From CAZQLE01 sp964593905 (GTDB taxonomy: Bacteria > Chloroflexota > Anaerolineae > Anaerolineales > Anaerolineaceae): 5,380 nt of DNA. A program made the translations under genes and the position numbers. Location: NCBI GenBank assembly GCA_964593905.1, contig CAZQLE010000230.1, positions 1-5,380 on the forward strand. The letters are read 5' to 3'. A model generated the notes under the pieces. The model had not been told where the DNA came from, ran no database searches, and saw nothing but the letters and a program-made list of their open reading frames with translations. Position 1 is the first letter of the stretch. Each line of letters starts with the position of its first letter. Of this stretch, positions 1-5,377 are shown one piece after another.

Positions 1-7
1 GAGGTGA
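1..7 (+). promoter_or_regulatory. Shine-Dalgarno site of the histidine kinase gene
   Basis: GAGGTGA is a strong match to the anti-Shine-Dalgarno sequence. It ends three bases before the ATG at 11, so its GAGG core is about six bases from the start codon. It supports ATG 11 as the true start. Since it lies at the window edge, the upstream gene and any operon promoter cannot be seen. Confidence 0.8.
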
Positions 8-10
8 AGC

Positions 11-1261
11 ATGAACCGCACCCTGCATCGTTCGCTGACGTATCTGGCGGGTGGGGTGGGGGTGTTGGCTGCCGCACTGCTTTTGTTTTATTTGCTCCTG
101 CGCCCGCCGCTGGGTGACTTTGGGGTGATGACCCTGCTAATGACGGTGACCACCCTGTTTTCGGCTCTGGCAGCGTTTGCCGCTTATCGCACCGGCTGGA
201 TGCGCCGCTCGCCAACCCTGCGCTGGACCCTGATGGGCGGTTATGCCCTGGCGGGGTTGTTGATCTTTTTTAATGTATGGCTGATTGCGCGCATGATGTT
301 TGCCAGTGAGCATGATTTGCTGCTGGCGACGGTGCTGCTCTTTTTTGCCAGTGGCATTGCCATGCTGGTGGGTTTTTTTCTTTCACAAACCGTCACCGAC
401 CGGGCCGCCGAACTGAACCGCGCTGCGCAGTCTATTGCGCGGGGTGATCTGGCGGCGCGCGCCCCGGAAGACGGGCGAGATGAAATGGCCCGTCTGGGAC
501 GCACCTTTAATGAAATGGCCGCGCGGCTCGAAGAAGCCCGGCAGCAGCAGCAGGCTGCCGATGTGCTGCGCCGCGACCTGATCGCCTGGGTGGGGCACGA
601 CCTGCGCACGCCGCTCACGTCCATCCGCGCCATTCTCGAAGCCCTGGCCGATCATGTGGTCGAAGACCCCGAGACCGTGCGGCGCTATCTGCATACCGCG
701 CAAAAAGATATCCGCTCCCTATCGGTGTTGATTGATGATTTGTTTGAAATGGCCCAGGTGGATGCGGGCGGGCTGCGCCTGGAACCGGCGGACAGCTCAC
801 TTTCGGACCTGGTGTCAGATACGCTGGAGCGTTTTTCGCGTCTGGCGCAAGAGCGCGGGGTTGCCCTGCACGGGCAGGTGGCCGCCGGGGTGGACCCGGT
901 GTGGATGGATGTGGCGCGAATTGAACGGGTGTTGGCGAATTTAACCGCCAATGCCCTGCGGCATACCCCGCCGGGCGGCGCGGTGGCGCTGAACGCCTGG
1001 CGCGAAGCGGGCCGGGGGGTGGTGGTGGAAGTATGTGACAGCGGTGCGGGGATTGAAGCGCAGGACCTGCCGCATGTTTTTGAGCGCTTTTATCGCGGCG
1101 AAAAATCACGCAGCCGTGAGACCGGCGGGGCAGGGCTGGGGCTGGCGATTAGCAAAGGGATGGTGGAAGCGCACGGCGGGGTGATGGGGGTTGAAAGTGT
1201 GGCCGGGCACGGCGCCCGATTTTACTTTACAATTCCGCCAAAAACGGATAAATTTATCTGA
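11..1261 (+). CDS. Membrane-bound sensor histidine kinase (HAMP-HisKA-HATPase)
   Basis: This 416-residue protein is the sensor half of a two-component system: it autophosphorylates on histidine and passes the phosphate to a response regulator. Four hydrophobic segments are visible at about residues 12-30, 38-58, 74-97 and 103-125. The loops between them are only a few to about 15 residues, and the arginine-rich 2-3 loop should be cytoplasmic, so both ends face the cytoplasm. A HAMP-like linker follows at about 126-178. The HisKA H-box, GHDLRTPLTSIR, puts the phosphoacceptor at His196. The ATPase domain has the N-box (NLTANALRHTP, Asn310 and Asn314), the G1 box DSGAGI (343-348), the F-box FERFYRG and the G2 box GGAGLGLAI (372-380). 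All catalytic motifs are intact and the length is usual. There is no outside sensor domain, so it may sense within the membrane or through a partner. The cognate regulator is probably upstream, which is inferred. The stimulus is unknown. Confidence 0.95.
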   Translation: MNRTLHRSLTYLAGGVGVLAAALLLFYLLLRPPLGDFGVMTLLMTVTTLFSALAAFAAYRTGWMRRSPTLRWTLMGGYALAGLLIFFNVWLIARMMFASEHDLLLATVLLFFASGIAMLVGFFLSQTVTDRAAELNRAAQSIARGDLAARAPEDGRDEMARLGRTFNEMAARLEEARQQQQAADVLRRDLIAWVGHDLRTPLTSIRAILEALADHVVEDPETVRRYLHTAQKDIRSLSVLIDDLFEMAQVDAGGLRLEPADSSLSDLVSDTLERFSRLAQERGVALHGQVAAGVDPVWMDVARIERVLANLTANALRHTPPGGAVALNAWREAGRGVVVEVCDSGAGIEAQDLPHVFERFYRGEKSRSRETGGAGLGLAISKGMVEAHGGVMGVESVAGHGARFYFTIPPKTDKFI

Positions 1262-1272
1262 AATGGTGCTGC

Positions 1273-1312
1273 TTGGGCTGGTTTGGGTTCAACAGCCGGC
1301 GGTTCAGCCCAA
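1273..1312 (+). repeat. Inverted repeat between kinase and glycosidase genes
   Basis: TTGGGCTG at 1273-1280 and its exact complement CAGCCCAA at 1305-1312 could form an 8-bp stem with a 24-base loop, 12 bases after the kinase stop. No T-run follows, so it does not read as an intrinsic terminator. It could be an operator, an mRNA-stabilising stem or chance. Confidence 0.35.
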
Positions 1313-1336
1313 TTGACCGATAAACCGTAGGGGAGC

Positions 1337-1341
1337 GGGAG
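1337..1341 (+). promoter_or_regulatory. Candidate Shine-Dalgarno site for TTG start at 1346
   Basis: GGGAG lies four bases before TTG 1346 and ten bases before a second in-frame TTG at 1352. The internal ATG at 1436 has no comparable purine-rich site, only GGGG close to it. This favours a TTG start for the lipoprotein gene, although weakly. Confidence 0.45.
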
Positions 1342-1345
1342 AAAA

Positions 1346-2641
1346 TTGCTTTTGAATAGACTGCGCATAGCCAATATAGTATCCGGGAAATATCCCGCAA
1401 AAAAAATTCACCCCGACAGAAAAAACTGGGGCCTGATGTTGCCGGTGCTGATGCTCGTTCTGCTGGCCGGCTGCGCCGGCGAGCTGCCCCGGCAGAGCGG
1501 GGCGGGCGGGGGGATGGAAGCCCTGCCCCAACCGGTGGTGCAATGGACGACTGCCACCCCGCAGCCAACCGCCGGGCCGACTTTGCCGCCGTTTAACACG
1601 GTGCCGCTGCCGGCGCCCGCGGAGGTGCATTTGCAACTGGCTTATTTTTATAAACCGCCGATCAACGGCGCTGCCGCGCAGATGGTGGAGCAGTTCGACA
1701 CCTTCATCCTTACCAAAAATGACGAAGCGCTGCGCGATGAACTGATCGGCGGCGGGGTGGAACGGCCCATTCTGCAATATCTGGTGGCGCATGAATTTGA
1801 AGACCCCGGCTCGTGCACAGAACAACCGCTGCGCAACCAGGTGACCGATCGGCCGGGTGACTTTTGCCAGATCATGGAACAGCACCCCGACTGGGTGCTG
1901 CGCTACCCCAACGGCGAGCCGGTGTATGACGACGACTATTATATGATCGACCCTGCCAGCGCGGGCTGGCGCGACTTTTTTATTGAGCGCGCCAACGAAA
2001 GCCAGACGTTTATCGGCTGGCAGGGGGTGTTTTTGGATAATATCGAGGGCAGCCTGGAGAAGCGGCTGCGCAAGGGCGACGGCGAACTGCCCGCCAGGTA
2101 TCCTGACGATGCATCCTACCAGGATGCCATTGAAGATTATTTGCGCCATCTCTACCAGAATTATTTTCAGCCCCAGAAACGGCCGCTGTATGCCAATATC
2201 ATCGAGATCGATGACACCGGGGTGTGGCTGCGCTATTTGCAGTATCTGGACGGGGCCATGATTGAGAATTTTGCGGTGGATTGGACGGATGGGTATCTGG
2301 AGGAAGCGGAGTATCAGTTTCAGCTTGAACTGGCCCGGCTGACCCAGGCGACCGGCAAAGAGATCATTCTGGTGGCACAGGGCAGCCAGAACGACACCCG
2401 CCGCCAGACCTTTGCCCTGGCCAGTTACTGGCTGGTCAACGACGGGCGGGCCAGCTTTCGCTATACCAACGATGCCCATTATGACGAGATCTGGAACTAC
2501 GACAATTACAACCTGAACCTGGGCGCTCCGCTGGGCGCGCGCTACCGCGACGGCAGCGCCTGGGTGCGTGATTTTGCCAATGGGCAGGTGCGGGTGGACC
2601 CCCGCGAACACACCGCCGAGATTCGCGTCAACGGGCAGTAA
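1346..2641 (+). CDS. Putative glycoside hydrolase lipoprotein (GHL15-like TIM barrel)
   Basis: A 431-residue product if translation starts at TTG 1346. A hydrophobic stretch (residues 30-40) ends in a lipobox, LLAGC, with Cys43 as the likely lipidated residue, so the protein should be tethered outside the membrane. Residues 44-92 are rich in Pro, Thr, Ala and Gly and look like a flexible stalk. The rest resembles the hypothetical glycosidase families related to GH114/GHL15. A strand-like run near residue 97 (LQLAYFYKP) opens the barrel, GVFLDNIEGS carries Asp231, GAMIENFAVDW carries Glu307, and a C-terminal W-x-R-x-F-x-N-G block sits at 406-413. Asp231 and Glu307, each at the end of a predicted strand, are the best candidates for catalytic acids. 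Cys157 and Cys174 might form a disulfide. It lies 84 bases after the kinase gene on the same strand. Family assignment is from motif recognition; the substrate is unknown. Starting at ATG 1436 would leave an unusually short signal peptide without positive charge, so the longer form is preferred. Confidence 0.8.
   Translation: MLLNRLRIANIVSGKYPAKKIHPDRKNWGLMLPVLMLVLLAGCAGELPRQSGAGGGMEALPQPVVQWTTATPQPTAGPTLPPFNTVPLPAPAEVHLQLAYFYKPPINGAAAQMVEQFDTFILTKNDEALRDELIGGGVERPILQYLVAHEFEDPGSCTEQPLRNQVTDRPGDFCQIMEQHPDWVLRYPNGEPVYDDDYYMIDPASAGWRDFFIERANESQTFIGWQGVFLDNIEGSLEKRLRKGDGELPARYPDDASYQDAIEDYLRHLYQNYFQPQKRPLYANIIEIDDTGVWLRYLQYLDGAMIENFAVDWTDGYLEEAEYQFQLELARLTQATGKEIILVAQGSQNDTRRQTFALASYWLVNDGRASFRYTNDAHYDEIWNYDNYNLNLGAPLGARYRDGSAWVRDFANGQVRVDPREHTAEIRVNGQ
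1352..1380 (+). promoter_or_regulatory. Possible sigma-70 type promoter overlapping the lipoprotein gene start
   Basis: TTGAAT (1352-1357) and TATAGT (1375-1380) are separated by exactly 17 bases and match the consensus at 4 and 5 of 6 positions. Transcription would begin near 1387, inside the N-terminal codons used by the TTG 1346 start. If real, translation would have to begin downstream, at ATG 1436 or a rare start such as ATT 1406. The stretch is more AT-rich than the genes around it, as promoters often are. Confidence 0.35.
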
Positions 2642-2645
2642 GCGC

Positions 2646-2658
2646 GCGCCCTTGGCGC
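2646..2658 (+). other. Small GC-rich hairpin after the lipoprotein gene stop
   Basis: GCGCC, a CTT loop and GGCGC form a perfect 5-bp stem starting four bases after the TAA at 2639-2641. There is no T-run after it, so a Rho-independent terminator is not supported. It may protect the 3' end of the mRNA. Confidence 0.35.
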
Positions 2659-2661
2659 AGC

Positions 2662-2720
2662 ATGACACAAATAGAAGTCCATGTCATTCTGAGCCGGTGC
2701 GTAGCACCGCGCGAAGAATC
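2662..2720. repeat. Dispersed-repeat-like hairpin between convergent genes
   Basis: The core is CGGTGC (2695-2700), a GTA loop and GCACCG (2704-2709), a perfect 6-bp stem. A second arm, ATTCT (2686-2690) with AGAAT (2715-2719), extends it, with two more pairs and a small mismatched zone between. An alternative pair is ATGACA (2662-2667) with TGTCAT (2682-2687). The flanks GTCATTCTGAGC and GCGAAGAATC look like a repeat I remember as common between genes in several bacterial phyla, including Chloroflexota; copy number cannot be checked here. It occupies the 152-base spacer where the two flanking genes converge and may damp read-through in both directions. No T-run is present. Confidence 0.6.
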
Positions 2721-2793
2721 GCTGCCTGTGCGGATTACGGCAAAGGTTTGCGGTGCATCAAGGCGTTTGTTCCTGCTAATTGTGTTTTCGACC

Positions 2794-3828
2794 CTAGCCC
2801 ACCAGGCGCATCACGGTGGTGATGAGAAAATAACTGCTGGCGGCAATCAACCCCGCCGCCGGAATGGTGAACAGCCAGGCCCATACAATGCTGCCGGCCA
2901 CCCCCCAGCGCACATTGCGAATGTTGCGGATGGAGCCGACGCCAACAATGCCGCCGGTGATGGTGTGGGTGGTTGAGACCGGTGCGCCCAGCGCCGAGGC
3001 GGTAAAGAGGGTGATGGCCCCGGCTGTCTCGGCGGCAAAACCGCCCATCGGCTGAAGCTTGGTGATCTTGCTGCCCATGGTGTGCACAATGCGCCAGCCG
3101 CCCGAGAGCGTGCCCAGGGCAATGGCGCTGTGCGCCATCAACACGATCCAGAAGGGAATGGTCATCTGCCCGCTGCCGTCCATCACCAGGTGGCGGTAGG
3201 CCGGGATGGTGAAAAACACCCCGGCAATGATGCCCATCGTCTTTTGTGCGTCGTTGGTGCCGTGCCCCAGACTGTACATGGCGGCCGAAAACAGTTGCCC
3301 GCGGCGGAAGATTTTATCGACCCGCATCACCGGCTCTTTGCGGAACAGCCAGTAGACGGCCACCATGATGGCCGTGCCCAGCAGATAGCCCAGCAGGGGG
3401 GCGATAAAAATAAAAGCGATGATTTTGACCCAGCCGCTGACGATGAGCACATCGAACCCCGATTTTACAATCGCGGCCCCGGCGTAACCACCCATCAGCG
3501 CGTGTGATGAGCTGGTGGGCAGGCCAATGCGCCAGGTGATCAGGTCCCATACCACCGCGCCCAGCAGGCCGCAGAAGATGACCAGGTTATCCACCTTGTT
3601 GACATCGATCAGCCCGGTGCCCATCGTTTTGGCCACCGCGGTGCCAAAGGTGAAGGCGGCAATGAAGTTAAACACGGCCGCCCACACCACCCCCTGCAGG
3701 GGGGTGAGCACGCGGGTGGAAACGACCGTGGCAATCGAATTGGCAGCGTCGTGAAACCCGTTGACAAAGTCAAAGGCCAGCGCCAGCCCGACCAGCAGGA
3801 TGACGGAGATCAGGGTTGGATCAGGCAT
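2794..3828 (-). CDS. pit: PiT-family inorganic phosphate permease
   Basis: This 344-residue membrane protein imports phosphate, normally as a metal-phosphate or ion-coupled symport in the low-affinity Pit system. The two family signatures are present: GFHDAANSIAT (residues 24-34) and its internal duplicate GHGTNDAQKTMG (188-199). So are the accompanying GLPTSSSHAL (102-111) and APVSTTHTITGG (282-293) motifs, which reflect the inverted-repeat fold. About ten hydrophobic segments are evident, and the polar loop at about 162-182 splits the two halves. The start chosen is ATG 3828. An in-frame extension upstream to 3927 would run through the accessory gene and has a polar, non-family sequence. 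The start overlaps the stop of that gene by 8 bases and lacks a strong ribosome site, which suggests translational coupling. The length suits the shorter bacterial PiT proteins. The exact coupling ion cannot be told from sequence. Confidence 0.95.
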   Translation of the reverse strand: MPDPTLISVILLVGLALAFDFVNGFHDAANSIATVVSTRVLTPLQGVVWAAVFNFIAAFTFGTAVAKTMGTGLIDVNKVDNLVIFCGLLGAVVWDLITWRIGLPTSSSHALMGGYAGAAIVKSGFDVLIVSGWVKIIAFIFIAPLLGYLLGTAIMVAVYWLFRKEPVMRVDKIFRRGQLFSAAMYSLGHGTNDAQKTMGIIAGVFFTIPAYRHLVMDGSGQMTIPFWIVLMAHSAIALGTLSGGWRIVHTMGSKITKLQPMGGFAAETAGAITLFTASALGAPVSTTHTITGGIVGVGSIRNIRNVRWGVAGSIVWAWLFTIPAAGLIAASSYFLITTVMRLVG

Positions 3829-4447
3829 TGGCGATGATGACTCTCTGGATGACGTCCCCGGCGTCTTCGATGCGGTCGGTGGCCGCTTCGAGCAGTTCGT
3901 AAATTTCTTTCCAACGGATGAAATCAAAAATATCGGTGCGGTGCGCGACCAGGTTGCTCAACCCTTCGGTTAGCACGCGGTCGCCGGTGTTTTCGAGGGT
4001 ATTAATCTGCACGATGCGCTCGCGCACCTGGGTGTAGTTTTTCTTGTCGTGCATCAGGCGAATGGCTGTATCCAGCTCTTGCGCGCTTTCGACAATCAGC
4101 GAAGCCAGTCGTTTGGCCGGCTTTTTGGAATCGGTCACCTGATAGATTTGCACACGCTGCGCCGCGGCGTGCACGGCATCCACTGCGTCATCCAGGGCCG
4201 AGATCAGCGCCTGAATATCTTGAATATCGATGGGGGTGATCAGGGTGCGCGGCAGCAAATTGGTGACCTCATGGACGATGAAATCGCCCTGATGTTCAAT
4301 TTCGGTTAAACGCGCCACCTGGTCATCTACATTGTCGCAGGTTTCGAGGAGCGTTTGCAAAACCTGTGCGCCTTCCAGTAAATTTCCGCTGGCTTTCGAG
4401 AAATGATCAAAATACCGGACTTCAGAAGGCAAAAAAGAAAAGTTCAC
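3821..4447 (-). CDS. PhoU-like DUF47 protein, phosphate transporter accessory factor
   Basis: A soluble, all-helical 208-residue protein of the DUF47/TIGR00153 PhoU-related family, usually encoded next to PiT permeases and thought to modulate them. It shows the expected acidic motifs: EIEHQGD (49-55), TPIDIQDIQ (71-79) followed by DDAVD (86-90), ENTGDR (152-157) and the C-terminal block WKEIYELLEAATDRIEDAGD (179-198). In PhoU relatives such E/D-rich motifs bind metal clusters, so metal binding is likely but inferred. Length fits the family. The start is a GTG at 4447, with GGAGG on the minus strand at 4456-4452, four bases upstream. It is first in the operon, and its TGA overlaps the permease ATG by 8 bases. 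The upstream Pho-box-like repeats suggest induction by phosphate limitation. Confidence 0.93.
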   Translation of the reverse strand: MNFSFLPSEVRYFDHFSKASGNLLEGAQVLQTLLETCDNVDDQVARLTEIEHQGDFIVHEVTNLLPRTLITPIDIQDIQALISALDDAVDAVHAAAQRVQIYQVTDSKKPAKRLASLIVESAQELDTAIRLMHDKKNYTQVRERIVQINTLENTGDRVLTEGLSNLVAHRTDIFDFIRWKEIYELLEAATDRIEDAGDVIQRVIIANA

Positions 4448-4451
4448 TCGG

Positions 4452-4456
4452 CCTCC
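4452..4456 (-). promoter_or_regulatory. Shine-Dalgarno site deciding a GTG start
   Basis: On the minus strand GGAGG precedes GTG 4447 by four bases. It is the only good ribosome site nearby and supports the GTG start of the DUF47 protein, whose N-terminus MNFSFLP is plausible for the family. Confidence 0.75.
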
Positions 4457-4490
4457 GAGATGCTTACCCGACCTGGATTTTTAAGCAGGG

Positions 4491-4508
4491 GAATGGTGTC
4501 AACCATTC
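4491..4508. promoter_or_regulatory. Inverted repeat at the predicted transcription start of the phosphate operon
   Basis: GAATGGT (4491-4497), four bases, then ACCATTC (4502-4508) make a perfect 7-bp inverted repeat. It lies just downstream of the minus-strand TATAAT and covers the expected start of transcription near 4504. It could be an operator for a second regulator or a hairpin at the 5' end of the mRNA. The regulator is unknown. Confidence 0.5.
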
Positions 4509-4510
4509 AA

Positions 4511-4516
4511 ATTATA
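4511..4516 (-). promoter_or_regulatory. -10 element of the phosphate uptake operon promoter
   Basis: Read on the minus strand this is a perfect TATAAT, 64 bases upstream of the GTG start. No good -35 hexamer stands 16-18 bases upstream (TAACAA is at that place), which is typical of promoters where a bound activator replaces the -35 contact. The predicted mRNA start is near 4504, leaving a leader of about 57 bases. Confidence 0.7.
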
Positions 4517-4534
4517 CCTTCAAACCGGCTTTTT

Positions 4535-4572
4535 TGTTAACAATCCATTAATGCTGGTTAATCATCTGTTAA
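4535..4572 (-). promoter_or_regulatory. Candidate Pho box: four TTAA(C/T) direct repeats
   Basis: On the minus strand the hexamers TTAACA (4572-4567), TTAACC (4561-4556), TTAATG (4551-4546) and TTAACA (4540-4535) start 11, 10 and 11 bases apart, one helical turn each, so all lie on one DNA face. PhoP boxes in Bacillus (TTAACA-like hexamers), cyanobacterial SphR boxes (TTAA cores) and E. coli PhoB boxes all have an 11-base period. Relative to a start of transcription near 4504 they span about -31 to -68, an activator position. The downstream genes encode phosphate uptake, which fits PhoB/PhoP-type control. The regulator gene is not in the window. Confidence 0.7.
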
Positions 4573-4638
4573 TTAAACGGCGCGGCGGGGTTCATAAAGC
4601 GGGGGCTGCCGGCCGGGGCGGTATTGGGGTGTAACTTT

Positions 4639-4667
4639 TTGGGAGGTAACACGACTATTAAGATAAT
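4639..4667 (+). promoter_or_regulatory. Promoter of the PepSY protein gene
   Basis: TTGGGA (4639-4644) and GATAAT (4662-4667) are 17 bases apart, matching the sigma-70 consensus at 4 and 5 of 6 positions. Transcription would begin near 4674, about 23 bases before ATG 4697. The stretch from 4575 to 4630 upstream is G-rich and contains the palindrome CCGGCCGG (4609-4616), with no other recognised signal. Confidence 0.55.
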
Positions 4668-4683
4668 ACTTAGGCGATTTTTC

Positions 4684-4688
4684 GGGAG
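4684..4688 (+). promoter_or_regulatory. Shine-Dalgarno site of the PepSY protein gene
   Basis: GGGAG ends eight bases before ATG 4697, a normal spacing. The in-frame GTG at 4688 overlaps this site and so cannot use it, which decides for ATG 4697. Confidence 0.65.
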
Positions 4689-4696
4689 TGCAGACC

Positions 4697-5377
4697 ATGA
4701 AAACATCCAGACTGTTTCTACTATCCTTACTGATCACCAGCGTGATTCTGGTGGTGGTTGGCGGGGTGATTGCAAGCGCGGCCGCCGGGCGCGCAGCCAA
4801 CGAAAAACTGGCCGCGTATGAAGCGCTGGTGCAGCAGGCCAACGAGCAGCTTACCCAGGCCAATGAGCAAATTCAGACGCTGCAAGGCCAGGGCCAGACT
4901 GTCTCTGTTGAGCAGCAGACCAACCCCGACGTGTTTCCGGCCGCCGCGCCGGCGGCAGCGGTGAGCGTGGCGCAGGCCGAAGCAATTGCCAAAAGCGCGG
5001 TCGAGCCCGGCCAACTGCTGCAAAAAGCGCCCGAACTGGTGGCTTTTGAAGACAAGGCGGCCTATGAGGTGGCGTTTAGCGGCGGGTCGGTTTATGTCGA
5101 TGCGGCGAGCGGTGAGGTGTTGTTTAACAGCACTGTGCCGCAGACCCTCACGGTTGAACAGGCGGCACAGGTGGCGGCTGATTATCTGCACAACCCGGCC
5201 ATTTTGCAGACCGGAGAGATCCCGTTTCGCGGTCAGAGCATTTATCGGGTGATCTTTAAAAACGGCACGATCGTTTTTCTGGATAAAACCGGGCAGATCA
5301 TCAGCATTAATCTCTATACCCCGCCCGGTGTGCAGCAGGCTTCGGCCGATGATGGCGGGGGTAGGGGCGGGGTATAG
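4697..5377 (+). CDS. Membrane-anchored coiled-coil protein with tandem PepSY domains
   Basis: A 226-residue protein, complete within the window. A short basic start (MKTSR) leads to a hydrophobic segment at about 6-28, a signal anchor or signal peptide; the Ala-rich stretch after it could also be a cleavage site. Residues 33-66 form a probable coiled coil with a near repeat, QQANEQLTQANEQIQ. A Pro/Ala linker follows. Residues 90-144 look like one PepSY domain, with a lysine/valine-rich helix, then YEVAF and the typical ending YVDAASGEVL. Residues 152-206 look like a second, ending in VFLDKTGQIISI. The tail is acidic then glycine-rich (DDGGGRGG). PepSY domains are found outside the membrane, in peptidase propeptides and redox or envelope proteins, where they may bind or inhibit partners; no enzyme domain is present here. 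It is transcribed divergently from the phosphate operon and its partner may lie downstream. Function is unknown. Confidence 0.8.
   Translation: MKTSRLFLLSLLITSVILVVVGGVIASAAAGRAANEKLAAYEALVQQANEQLTQANEQIQTLQGQGQTVSVEQQTNPDVFPAAAPAAAVSVAQAEAIAKSAVEPGQLLQKAPELVAFEDKAAYEVAFSGGSVYVDAASGEVLFNSTVPQTLTVEQAAQVAADYLHNPAILQTGEIPFRGQSIYRVIFKNGTIVFLDKTGQIISINLYTPPGVQQASADDGGGRGGV

Noticed and set aside
615..1109. Minus-strand open frame opposite the kinase gene
   Set aside because: It lies inside the intact histidine kinase gene; the product is proline- and arginine-rich low-complexity sequence, as expected for an antisense shadow.
1384..1397. CGGGA-AATA-TCCCG hairpin as a terminator
   Set aside because: On the plus strand it is followed by an A-run rather than a T-run, so it cannot be an intrinsic terminator for the kinase transcript; the stem is also only 5 bp.
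1304..2668. A 454-codon open frame on the minus strand opposite the lipoprotein gene
   Set aside because: It mirrors the plus-strand gene in a GC-rich region where stop codons are rare. The predicted protein has no recognisable family motif, while the plus-strand reading shows a lipobox and glycosidase motifs.
2662..2976. Plus-strand open frame reaching across the convergent spacer into the permease gene
   Set aside because: It runs through the repeat-like hairpin and then antisense to the PiT gene, and has no domain signal.
3829..3927. Longer N-terminus for the PiT permease, in frame upstream of ATG 3828
   Set aside because: The extra 33 residues are polar, read through the DUF47 gene in another frame and do not fit the family, whose proteins begin just before the first membrane segment.
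4479..4502. Second minus-strand promoter starting with TTGACA (4502-4497)
   Set aside because: The TAAAA-like sequence downstream is only 12-13 bases away and no good -10 occurs at 16-18 bases; the TTGACA is better explained as the centre of the inverted repeat.
4529..4535. T-run at 4530-4535 as the tail of a plus-strand terminator
   Set aside because: No stem of useful length precedes it, and no plus-strand gene ends nearby; it is an A-tract in the promoter region of the minus-strand operon.
4727..5191. Minus-strand open frame opposite the PepSY gene
   Set aside because: Shadow of a GC-rich gene; the product is arginine-, histidine- and leucine-rich without motifs, while the plus-strand gene has promoter, ribosome site and domain structure.
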